The notes below the pieces were generated by a model. That model had not been told where the DNA came from. It made no database searches and saw only the letters and a program-made list of their open reading frames with translations. Of a stretch of DNA of 64,000 bases, positions 1 through 7,463 are shown piece after piece. Source of the DNA: Sedimentibacter sp. MB35-C1 (lineage in GTDB: Bacteria > Bacillota > Clostridia > Tissierellales > Sedimentibacteraceae); the NCBI RefSeq assembly GCF_030913635.1, contig NZ_CP133188.1, positions 2,046,001 through 2,110,000 on the forward strand, written 5' to 3'. The translations under genes and the position numbers were made by a program. Position 1 is the stretch's first letter. Every line of letters starts with the position of its first letter.

Positions 1-860
1 ATCCATTCCTTATTTCCTTTGGGTGCAGGGTTTCCTGTCATGAAGTTCAAAGGAATATCATAATACTTTAATTTGTCTACTCCTATTCGTATCCTTTGCT
101 TTTCTCTTAAACCATTTGAAATAGGTACAATATACTTAAGGACATGGTCTCTGAAGTCAGCAACATCATGGGCATTGTAATCAGATCTTCCCATTCTTAG
201 GTATCCCAGCTCTACAAAGTTTTTGAAACCAAGCTTGTGAGCAATTTCATTTCTCACCTTTACCATTTTATCATAAATAATATCAAACTTTGATTCGTTT
301 TCCATAAAAAAGCTGCTCCATTTTTCAGAAGCTTCTTTTCTTGTTGCTCTGTTTGTGGATTCCATGTATGGCTGCAATTGGGACAGGTTAAGCAATTTGC
401 CATCATAGCTTATTTGTGCGGAGGAAACTAATTTAGAGTATTCGCTTACCAGCTTGTTTTCTTCTTGCATTAAAGGAACAACCTCATCTGAAAATGTTCT
501 GATTTCAATTTCAGCTAAAGTAAAAAGCTGGGGCTTAGTTTTTTCCTTTAGATCATCTTTAAATTTTGAATTCAAAAGTGCTTTGTAAAATTCGACTCTT
601 AATCCGTGAAGTTTTGGAGAAATCATATCAATGTATTCATTTTCTCTATCATAGAATTCATCCGAAGTGTTAATGGAGTTTCTTATCATAACCAGTTGAG
701 CCATTGTTTCGACATCTTTCTGAAGCTTATTAATTTTTTGTACATATTCATACTGTTCGTCAGAGCTGTTTGATCTGTTAAACAGTTCTATTAATTCAGT
801 GTATTTGGCCTTAATGCTGTCATAATCAGGTCGTTTGTATTCATATTCGTTGAATTTCAT
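1..860 (-). CDS. M3 family oligoendopeptidase, N-terminal part (cut by window edge)
   Basis: Zinc metallopeptidase of the M3 (PepF-like) family that would cleave short peptides in the cytoplasm. About 286 N-terminal residues lie in the window. The catalytic HExxH motif would be further downstream, beyond coordinate 1. The visible part begins MKFNEYEYKRPDYD and contains the helical N-terminal region typical of M3B oligopeptidases, including the stretches ESTNRATRKEASEKW and NFVELGYLRMGRSDY. The ATG at 858-860 has a GAGGTGA ribosome site just upstream on the minus strand. It is transcribed away from the DUF512 gene. The family call rests on sequence resemblance in the N-terminal half only. Confidence 0.82.
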   Translation of the reverse strand, partial: MKFNEYEYKRPDYDSIKAKYTELIELFNRSNSSDEQYEYVQKINKLQKDVETMAQLVMIRNSINTSDEFYDRENEYIDMISPKLHGLRVEFYKALLNSKFKDDLKEKTKPQLFTLAEIEIRTFSDEVVPLMQEENKLVSEYSKLVSSAQISYDGKLLNLSQLQPYMESTNRATRKEASEKWSSFFMENESKFDIIYDKMVKVRNEIAHKLGFKNFVELGYLRMGRSDYNAHDVADFRDHVLKYIVPISNGLREKQRIRIGVDKLKYYDIPLNFMTGNPAPKGNKEW

Positions 861-1014
861 AGTTCACCTCAACAATTTTTTGATTTCGAAAATTAGTAAA
901 AATTTCCGATATTATTATTATACCAAAAAGCCATAAAAATACAAATAAAGAAAAATTTTAATAAAGGTGTACAAGAGATTTAAATTCAACAAATCTATAT
1001 TGTTAAAAAATAAA

Positions 1015-1044
1015 TTGCAGTTCATAAAACAGATATGTTATAAT
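1015..1044 (+). promoter_or_regulatory. Sigma-A promoter for the DUF512-der run
   Basis: TTGCAG at 1015-1020 and a perfect TATAAT at 1039-1044 are 18 bp apart. The ATG of the DUF512 gene follows 35 bp after the -10 box. Confidence 0.55.
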
Positions 1045-1078
1045 GTCCGTGAAGTAATTGCGTATAAAGGAAAAGCTA

Positions 1079-2374
1079 ATGAAGAACATAATAGTTAAAG
1101 TTTTAAAAAATTCGATTGCTGAGGAAATGGAGCTTGAACCGGGAGATGAGCTTGTTTCGGTGAACAATTGTCCGGTTAAGGATTATATAGATTATAAATA
1201 CCAGATATCAGACGAAAATATATTGTTTGAAATAAAAAAGCCCGATGGGGAGATTTGGGAGCTTGAAATCGAAAAGGAATATGACGAGGATATAGGGATA
1301 GTATTTGAAAATTCTCTTATGGACAACATAAAGGTGTGCTCAAACAAATGCATTTTTTGCTTTATAGATCAGCTGCCCAAAGGAATGCGTAAAACACTCT
1401 ATGTTAAAGATGATGATACAAGGCTGTCATTTCTTTATGGAAATTTTATAACATTGACCAATTTAAAAGACGAAGAGATAGAAAGAATAATAAAGTACAA
1501 AATAAGCCCTATTAAGGTATCGGTGCATACAACCGATCCTGAATTGAGAAAATATATGATGGGCAACAATAAACATATTGATGTTCTGGAATATCTCAAA
1601 AAACTTATAGATGCGGGAATAACCGTGGACTGTCAGATCGTGCTGGTAAGAGGCGTAAATGACGGGAAGCAGCTTGAAAAAACTATCGATGATTTATCAT
1701 CTCTCCACCCGGGGCTAAGAAGTGTTGCAGTTGTACCTGTGGGGCTTACAAGATACAGAGACAGACTGACTGAGATCATTCCTTTTGACAAAGCAAGTGC
1801 AGAAGAAGTGGTAAATCAGGTGTCTCGTATACAAGATAAATTATATCAAAAGCTGGGAACGAGATTTATATTTATCGCAGATGAATTTTATATTACAAGC
1901 GAAAGAGATTTCCCGAAGTATGATGCCTATGAAGAGTTCGATCAACTAGAAAATGGAATAGGCATGAGCAGGCTGTTCAAACATCAGGTAGAGGTATTAT
2001 TAGATGATTATGCAGGTTTTGAGCCTACCGAAAAAGAGATTACTTTTGTGACGGGAGATGCAGCGTACGAGCTTATGGTGGAATTATCCGAAAAGATAAT
2101 GAAAAAAATATCGCTTAAAATTAATGTGGTTAAAGTTATAAACAATTTTTTTGGCGGGAAAATAACTGTATCCGGATTAACAACGGGTACGGATATCATA
2201 AATCAGATGAAGGATAAAAATTATAAGAATCTAATCCTTCCGAGAAATATGATAAACGATAATAATGTCATGTTGGATGACTTAACAATTGAAGATTTGA
2301 AAAAAGAATTAAATACAAATATTTCGGTCTGCGATGTAGATGGTGAAATGCTGTTAAACCTTATTACAAGGTAG
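1079..2374 (+). CDS. DUF512 family protein (PDZ-like plus radical-SAM-like)
   Basis: A 431-residue protein of the DUF512 family, which is conserved in Clostridia and often sits beside der. Function is unknown. Residues 1-60 resemble a PDZ-type domain (ELEPGDELVSVNN). A CX3CX2C cluster at Cys87, Cys91 and Cys94 (CSNKCIFCF) is the usual radical-SAM iron-sulfur motif, and the DUF512 region fills the C-terminal half. I chose ATG 1079 because AAAGG lies about 8 bp upstream; a TTG at 1058 in the same frame has no ribosome site. der follows 46 bp later, so the two are probably co-transcribed. Confidence 0.85.
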   Translation: MKNIIVKVLKNSIAEEMELEPGDELVSVNNCPVKDYIDYKYQISDENILFEIKKPDGEIWELEIEKEYDEDIGIVFENSLMDNIKVCSNKCIFCFIDQLPKGMRKTLYVKDDDTRLSFLYGNFITLTNLKDEEIERIIKYKISPIKVSVHTTDPELRKYMMGNNKHIDVLEYLKKLIDAGITVDCQIVLVRGVNDGKQLEKTIDDLSSLHPGLRSVAVVPVGLTRYRDRLTEIIPFDKASAEEVVNQVSRIQDKLYQKLGTRFIFIADEFYITSERDFPKYDAYEEFDQLENGIGMSRLFKHQVEVLLDDYAGFEPTEKEITFVTGDAAYELMVELSEKIMKKISLKINVVKVINNFFGGKITVSGLTTGTDIINQMKDKNYKNLILPRNMINDNNVMLDDLTIEDLKKELNTNISVCDVDGEMLLNLITR

Positions 2375-2420
2375 CAGCATTATTGACAGCATATCAGAAG
2401 GAGTAAATACGGAGGTAAAA

Positions 2421-3746
2421 ATGGCAAGACCAGTTGTGACAATTGTAGGCAGACCAAATGTGGGAAAGTCTACTTTATTTAACAGAATAGCGGGAAAGAG
2501 AATTTCTATAACAGAGGATACACCGGGAGTAACACGAGACAGAATATATGCCGAATGCGAATGGCTAGATAAGCATTTTACATTGATAGATACAGGCGGT
2601 ATTGAACCCAATACTACTGATACCATATTTTCGCAGATGAGGATACAGGCTGAAATAGCCATAGATATGGCTGATGTTGTTTTATTTATGGTTGACGGCA
2701 AGGAAGGCGTCACGGCTGCAGACATGGAAGTTGCACATATGCTCAGAAGGGCGAAGAAGGAAATAATATTAGTAGTTAACAAGATGGATAAATTCGTTAA
2801 TGATAACAACGTATATGAATTTTACAATCTTGGTATAGGAGAACCGATTTCTGTTTCATCTTCAGAAGCCTTAGGGATTGGAGACTTGTTAGATGAAGTA
2901 ATAAATAAATTTGATGAATCCTTGGATACGGATGATGATGATGACAGCATAAAGATAGCGGTAATAGGAAAACCGAATGCCGGTAAGTCATCGATTATCA
3001 ACCGCATTATCGGAGAAAACAGGGTCATCGTAAGCGATATACCCGGAACCACAAGAGATGCAATAGATACCAGGTTTGAGGCAGACGGGAAGAAGTATAC
3101 TCTGATTGATACGGCAGGAATAAGAAAAAAGAGCAAGGTAAGCGAATCTGTTGAAAAATACAGTGTTCTTAGGGCATTTACGGCTGTCGAAAGAGCTGAT
3201 ATATGCATATTGGTAATAGATGCGGACAAGGGAGTAACCGAGCAAGACGTTAGAATTGCAGGATATTCCCATGACAGCAACAAAGGAATGATTATTGTCA
3301 TAAATAAGTGGGATTTAATTGATAAGGACAACAATACATTCAAGGAATTTCAGGAGGAAGTAAGAAAGAGTCTTGCATATGCAACATATGCGCCTATTAT
3401 GACGGTATCGGCGTTAACCGGACAGAGGGTGAACAAGATACTGGATGAAGTCAACGAAGTATACAGCTTCAGAAATCTGAGAGTATCTACGGGAGTTTTA
3501 AATGATATTATAACAGAAGCGGTTCTCATGAATCAGCCGAGAATGGTTAAAGGAAAGAGACTTAAATTATACTACGGAACTCAGGTTGCAGTTAATCCGC
3601 CAAAGTTTCTCATATTCGTAAACGACAGTTCCATAGTACACTTCTCATATGAGAGATACATGGAAAATAAGATACGAGAATCATTTGAATACAAGGGAAC
3701 TCCAATTGTAATAGAATTCAGAAGTAAAAACGAGAAAAATCTGTAG
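2421..3746 (+). CDS. der: Ribosome biogenesis GTPase Der (EngA)
   Basis: Double-GTPase assembly factor for the 50S ribosomal subunit. The 441 residues match the family length. The first G domain has GRPNVGKS at residues 10-17, DTGG and NKMD. The second has GKPNAGKS, DTAG and NKWD. A C-terminal KH-like domain ends the protein (YERYMENKIRESF). GGAGG lies about 6 bp before the ATG. It follows the DUF512 gene and precedes plsY and gpsA, a common clostridial order. A paired hairpin overlaps and follows its stop codon. Confidence 0.97.
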   Translation: MARPVVTIVGRPNVGKSTLFNRIAGKRISITEDTPGVTRDRIYAECEWLDKHFTLIDTGGIEPNTTDTIFSQMRIQAEIAIDMADVVLFMVDGKEGVTAADMEVAHMLRRAKKEIILVVNKMDKFVNDNNVYEFYNLGIGEPISVSSSEALGIGDLLDEVINKFDESLDTDDDDDSIKIAVIGKPNAGKSSIINRIIGENRVIVSDIPGTTRDAIDTRFEADGKKYTLIDTAGIRKKSKVSESVEKYSVLRAFTAVERADICILVIDADKGVTEQDVRIAGYSHDSNKGMIIVINKWDLIDKDNNTFKEFQEEVRKSLAYATYAPIMTVSALTGQRVNKILDEVNEVYSFRNLRVSTGVLNDIITEAVLMNQPRMVKGKRLKLYYGTQVAVNPPKFLIFVNDSSIVHFSYERYMENKIRESFEYKGTPIVIEFRSKNEKNL

Positions 3747-3814
3747 CGGAGCGGTACTACCGTTCTCAGGCTACAGAAAAAGCCTGTCATTTTGGACGAC
3801 ATCAAAATGACAGG
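3741..3814 (+). terminator. Tandem hairpins after der
   Basis: CTGTAGC (3741-3747) can pair with GCTACAG (3770-3776) across the der stop. A second, perfect 12-bp stem pairs 3783-3794 (CCTGTCATTTTG) with 3803-3814. Only a weak T stretch follows, so this may be a partial terminator or RNA-processing structure within the der-plsY transcript. Confidence 0.5.
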
Positions 3815-3853
3815 TTATTCAATATTTGTTATTAAATATACTAAGGAGCAATC

Positions 3854-4435
3854 ATGAAATTCATAGTTATAGCACTCATAGCTTATTTTTTAGGAAACAT
3901 TTCATTTGCTTACATTCTGGGTAAATTGCTTGCTAAAAAGGATGTAAGAGATTTTGGAAGCGGAAATGCAGGAGCAACCAACGCTCTCAGGACATTTGGC
4001 AAAAAAATTGGCATTATGGTATTTACGGGAGATATACTGAAGGGTGTCCTTGCTGTTATAATAGGAAGAAATTTCGGAGGACAGACCGGTGCATATATTG
4101 CCGGAGCTTTTGTAATAATAGGACATAACTGGCCGGTACTTTTAAATTTTAAAGGCGGTAAGGGAGTAGCAACCACCATAGGGGTCATGGTATTCGTAAA
4201 TCCGTTTTTAACGTTAATATGCGTTATATTCGGAGTGCTTATCATTGTATTCACAAGAACCGTATCCCTAGGTTCAATATGTGGGATGGCATCTGCGCCG
4301 ATTGTTGCGGTTGTATTTGTAAGGCCGTTTGACGCAGGGCTTCTTATATTCTGCCTGTTCATAGCAGGTATGGCCATATACAGGCATAAATCTAACATAC
4401 AAAGATTGCTGGAAGGCAAAGAAAATAAATTATAG
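3854..4435 (+). CDS. plsY: Glycerol-3-phosphate acyltransferase PlsY
   Basis: Integral membrane acyltransferase that moves the acyl group from acyl-phosphate to glycerol-3-phosphate, the first step of phospholipid synthesis. The 193 residues are mostly hydrophobic, with about five membrane segments. The family motifs are visible: GSGNAGATNALR near the N-terminus, GHNWPVLLNFKGGKGVAT in the middle and the C-terminal YRHKSNIQRLLEGKE. AAGGAG precedes the ATG. gpsA, which makes the substrate, starts 11 bp after its stop, so the two form a phospholipid operon. Confidence 0.96.
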   Translation: MKFIVIALIAYFLGNISFAYILGKLLAKKDVRDFGSGNAGATNALRTFGKKIGIMVFTGDILKGVLAVIIGRNFGGQTGAYIAGAFVIIGHNWPVLLNFKGGKGVATTIGVMVFVNPFLTLICVIFGVLIIVFTRTVSLGSICGMASAPIVAVVFVRPFDAGLLIFCLFIAGMAIYRHKSNIQRLLEGKENKL

Positions 4436-4446
4436 GAGATGAGGAA

Positions 4447-5451
4447 TTGAAAAAGAAAATAACGCTGCTGGGAGGCGGAAGCTGGGGAACAGCTCTTGCC
4501 AAACTTCTTTCTGAAAACGGACAGGAAGTTACCGTGTGGCTGAGAGATGAAGAGCAATGCAAGACGCTCAGCACTGACCGGGTAAACAAAAAATACCTGC
4601 CAAAGGTGCAAATTCCGGAGAACATAGTATTTACTTCAAATATAAATGAGGCTGTAAAGGATGCGGAAGCACTCCTTATAGTAACGCCTACGCAGATGAT
4701 ACGAAGCGTCCTGAAACAAATAGACAGTGAAAACAAAACCGGCAAAATAATATTGAATGCTTCAAAGGGAATTGAAAGAGGTACAATGTGTCTCGTTTCA
4801 GACATAGTAAAGGAAGAAACGACAAACTGCATCTTCGCAGTTCTATCAGGCCCGTCCCATGCTGAAGAAGTAGGCCTTTCCATGCCCACAGCCATAACTG
4901 TTGCATGCGAAGACAAGGACACTGCGGAAACAATACAGGATATGTTTATGTCTTCATATTTCAGAGTTTACACAAATGATGATGTAAAAGGAGCTGAAAT
5001 CGGCGGAGCACTGAAAAATATAATAGCCCTGGGCGCAGGAATATCGGATGGAGTCGGATATGGGGACAATGCCAAGGCCGCTCTGATGAATAGAGGAATT
5101 GTAGAAATATCCAAACTTGGAATAGCTATGGGAGCAGACGTACATACATTTTATGGACTTACCGGCATAGGCGACTTAATAGTAACTTGCACAAGCAAAC
5201 ATTCAAGAAACTGGAACGCAGGCTACTTAATAGGGCAGGGATTGACAAAAGACGAGGCAATTAAAAAAATAGGAATGGTAGTTGAGGGAATTCCGACTAC
5301 ATATGCAGCATACGAACTATCAAAAAAACTCAAAGTAGAAATGCCAATAGTAGATGCTATGTACGACGTTCTCGAAAATGACGCGAATGTTAAGGATACT
5401 GTAAATAAGCTTATGCAGAGAGATAAGAAGGAAGAGAAGTACTTTTTCTGA
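4447..5451 (+). CDS. gpsA: NAD(P)+-dependent glycerol-3-phosphate dehydrogenase
   Basis: Converts dihydroxyacetone phosphate to sn-glycerol-3-phosphate for membrane lipids. The 334 residues are the usual length. The Rossmann motif GGGSWGTAL is at residues 7-15. Other family signatures are LSGPSHAEEVG, the lysine-bearing GGALKNIIALGAGISDG and GLTGIGDLIVTCTS. Translation starts at TTG 4447, placed by an AGGAG site 8 bp upstream. The gene is coupled to plsY with 11 bp between them. Confidence 0.97.
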   Translation: MKKKITLLGGGSWGTALAKLLSENGQEVTVWLRDEEQCKTLSTDRVNKKYLPKVQIPENIVFTSNINEAVKDAEALLIVTPTQMIRSVLKQIDSENKTGKIILNASKGIERGTMCLVSDIVKEETTNCIFAVLSGPSHAEEVGLSMPTAITVACEDKDTAETIQDMFMSSYFRVYTNDDVKGAEIGGALKNIIALGAGISDGVGYGDNAKAALMNRGIVEISKLGIAMGADVHTFYGLTGIGDLIVTCTSKHSRNWNAGYLIGQGLTKDEAIKKIGMVVEGIPTTYAAYELSKKLKVEMPIVDAMYDVLENDANVKDTVNKLMQRDKKEEKYFF

Positions 5452-5483
5452 TAAATACAAATGTAATGGCTTAAAATAAATAG

Positions 5484-5518
5484 ACACCTGTATTTTTTGT
5501 TTGAGAAAATGCAGGTGT
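5484..5518 (+). terminator. Hairpin terminator after gpsA
   Basis: ACACCTG at 5484-5490 followed by a T run pairs with an A run and CAGGTGT at 5512-5518. The same ACACCTG/CAGGTGT hairpin design recurs near 6541 and 11860. Confidence 0.7.
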
Positions 5519-5605
5519 TATAATATGTAAAGACAAAATTATTTTAAATAAGTTATATTCATTTATTTGTTCTTTTAAAATATATTTATAGTATGGGAGG
5601 AAAGC

Positions 5606-6121
5606 ATGGAAAAAGGATATGTTCATGTATATACGGGTAACGGAAAAGGAAAAACCACAGCGGCTCTCGGTTTATCAATCAGATCGGTGTGCGCTGGCAA
5701 AAAGGTATACTTTGGACAGTTTGTGAAGGGGATGGAATACAGTGAGCTGAAATGTACAGAAATTATCAGTAATTTGAAGATTGAGCAGTTTGGACGCAGA
5801 TGTTTCATATATGAAGCTCCGGATGAAGAGGATATTAATGCTGCGTTAAAAGGGCTTGAAAAAGCTAAGGAAATATTGAAATCCGGCGAATATGACGTAG
5901 TTGTGCTGGATGAATTAAACATTGCTTTGTTTTTTAAATTGTTCACTGTTGAAGAAGCTCTGGATGCTATCAGGAGCAGAGCGGATAATGTGGAAGTAAT
6001 TATAACCGGAAGGTATGCGCCGGAGGAGATAATTCAAATGGCTGATTTAGTTACTGAAATGAAAGAAATCAAGCACTATTATACTAAAGGATTGGAAGCA
6101 AGAAAAGGTATAGAATTCTGA
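5606..6121 (+). CDS. cobO: Cob(I)alamin adenosyltransferase, CobO/BtuR type
   Basis: Transfers the adenosyl group of ATP to cob(I)alamin or a corrinoid, giving the coenzyme form used by mutases and dehydratases. The 171 residues match the family. The P-loop GNGKGKTTAALG lies at residues 11-22, and VVLDELNIALFF and VIITGRYAPEEI are family signatures. A GGAGG site precedes the ATG. It stands alone between a terminator and a riboswitch transcript. Sensing of cobalamin by the RNA immediately downstream fits a B12-related locus, although that riboswitch starts after this gene. Confidence 0.94.
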   Translation: MEKGYVHVYTGNGKGKTTAALGLSIRSVCAGKKVYFGQFVKGMEYSELKCTEIISNLKIEQFGRRCFIYEAPDEEDINAALKGLEKAKEILKSGEYDVVVLDELNIALFFKLFTVEEALDAIRSRADNVEVIITGRYAPEEIIQMADLVTEMKEIKHYYTKGLEARKGIEF

Positions 6122-6147
6122 TCTGTATAATTTTGACGTCCATATGG

Positions 6148-6176
6148 TTGACATTGCCGTTTCGCAATGATATAAT
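6148..6176 (+). promoter_or_regulatory. Consensus sigma-A promoter of the orphan cobalamin riboswitch
   Basis: TTGACA at 6148-6153 and TATAAT at 6171-6176 are separated by 17 bp, a perfect match to the consensus. Transcription would start near 6183, about 20 nt before the riboswitch. Confidence 0.8.
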
Positions 6177-6202
6177 TTTTTAACAAGAACATTTGCATAA
6201 AT

Positions 6203-6462
6203 AACTGTTTAAATCACGGAATCGGGTGAAAATCCCGGACAATCGGGTTACTGTGTTGCGGAGCGAACTCCAGTATGCCCTAACCCCATTTTTTCAAGCG
6301 ATAGCGCAGAAAAGATGGCGGTAGGTCAACCACAACGAACTTCCGAATTATGCGACCGTCAGGGAGCAAATAATTTGGTGAGTGAGACTGTGATATGCCA
6401 CTGTAGAAAGCGGGAAGGCGGAGCGAGCATTGAGGCTGAGTCAGGATATGTGTTAAAACAGG
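6203..6462 (+). ncRNA. Cobalamin riboswitch (plus strand, no gene downstream)
   Basis: The 5' part has GGTGAAAATCCC followed by GGGTTACTGTG. The 3' part has GCCACTGTAGAAAG, GGGAAGG and the B12-box-like GAGTCAGGATATG at 6438-6450. CTGTTT near 6205 can pair with AAACAG near 6456-6461 as P1. The variable middle is long. A terminator hairpin follows at 6541, and no open reading frame of credible quality follows before 7464. Confidence 0.85.
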
Positions 6463-6540
6463 TGCGTATTATTATTTTCCAACGAAAAATAATGTACAGG
6501 TAGTAAAGAATAATAATTACTTAGTTTATATAGAGTGGTA

Positions 6541-6577
6541 TACCTGTGTTTTTCGTATAGAAAATGCAGGTGTTTTT
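6541..6577 (+). terminator. Intrinsic terminator behind the plus-strand riboswitch
   Basis: ACCTG at 6542-6546 pairs with CAGGT at 6567-6571, with A/T pairs inside, followed by TTTTT. CAGGT also occurs at 6459-6463 and 6497-6501 and could compete for the 5' arm, so this may be the riboswitch-controlled terminator. Confidence 0.65.
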
Positions 6578-6847
6578 GCATTCAAGGGTTGTCGGGCGCA
6601 ATATTCTCCATAAAGTATGAAACCGACAAAGATATTCTTAGTCTGTTTGCTAATTAGTTTTGAACGGTAGCTGTATAAACTGACGTTATAAACGTTGCGA
6701 ATGCGAGCCGCAGCCACCTCCAAGTATTAACGCTCATGTTTAGGTCGAGCTGTTTGCCGGAATGTTACTATTAAAAGTACTATGCTAAATGTTGATTAAC
6801 AAGTAGTGGCCGACACCCCATTTGAATTATTGAATTAAATTATAATA
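6578..6847. other. Gene-free stretch between two convergent riboswitch terminators
   Basis: About 270 bp without a supported gene. A minus-strand frame covering 6526-6723 runs into the terminator and has no ribosome site or family resemblance. Base composition is slightly richer in GC than the flanks (for example around 6690-6720), which could reflect decayed coding DNA. I recognise nothing in it. Confidence 0.4.
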
Positions 6848-6876
6848 AAAAAATACCGGAGAAACCGGTATTTTTT
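6848..6876 (-). terminator. Terminator behind the minus-strand riboswitch
   Basis: A 12-bp stem of AAAAAATACCGG (6848-6859) and its complement (6865-6876) around a 5-nt loop. It has T runs on both strands, so it can act in either direction. It lies about 70 nt after the B12 box of the minus-strand riboswitch. Confidence 0.8.
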
Positions 6877-6943
6877 ATGTGTCTCTTTAGTTGCTGATTT
6901 CCTGAGGCCTTAGTATAAGTTTGTCTTTATAAAATCGTTCTTT

Positions 6944-7092
6944 ATGGCAGGTCTCCTGGCTTCAGATCATCATTCGGGTATTACATTCCCGTTTATAAAA
7001 AACAGTGGCATTAAAATAACAGGACTTCCTGTTACAGTGGCGGGACCGCGCCGGAATTTAACCGGCTTCCCTTTTAACGCTGTATAGCTTAC
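6944..7092 (-). ncRNA. Cobalamin riboswitch (minus strand, no gene downstream)
   Basis: Read on the minus strand it shows GGGAAGCCGGTTAAATTCC, then GCGGTCCCGCCACTGTAA and the canonical B12 box GAAGCCAGGAGACCTGCC at 6946-6963. This is a near-perfect match to the cobalamin riboswitch consensus. A strong terminator follows at 6848-6876, and all genes further left are on the plus strand, so no target gene exists on this strand nearby. Confidence 0.92.
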
Positions 7093-7192
7093 AATTATAA
7101 AATTAAAGAAGCACATGTATCATTAGTATAAATTATCTGATTTAAAGAAATTAAACAAAGCATAAATTTTCAAAAAACGTACATACTTCTTA

Positions 7193-7221
7193 TTGACAAC
7201 TAATTACTTATATGTTAAACT
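7193..7221 (+). promoter_or_regulatory. Promoter of the OPT transporter
   Basis: TTGACA at 7193-7198 and TAAACT at 7216-7221 with a 17-bp spacer. The leader to the ATG is about 235 nt. It contains an inverted repeat, AAAACAAAAAC near 7229 and GTTTTTGTTTT near 7255, of unknown role. Confidence 0.6.
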
Positions 7222-7463
7222 TTAACCGTAAAACAAAAACAAAATAGAGTAAACGTTTTTGTTTTAGATACACGATAATGCATTATTTATTTATGAAGTG
7301 AAAAGGATTTCAAATAAGTATATTACTTGTTTGTGGGGCATAATATTAACATATATTGCCCTAATATTTACAACAAAACATAAAATACGTTTGCATAAAA
7401 AGAACAGCGAATTTGTTAACAAATAAGAAGTGAAGTGTAAGATAAATACTGGAGGAAAAGATA

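Noticed and set aside
2354-3343. Minus-strand open frames across der
   Set aside because: They mirror the codon pattern of the der gene, have no ribosome sites and resemble no family.
6315-6503. Plus-strand frame of 62 codons
   Set aside because: It lies wholly within the cobalamin riboswitch, so it is structured RNA rather than coding.
6526-6723. Minus-strand frame of 65 codons between the riboswitches
   Set aside because: It overlaps the terminator hairpin, lacks a ribosome site and matches nothing I know.
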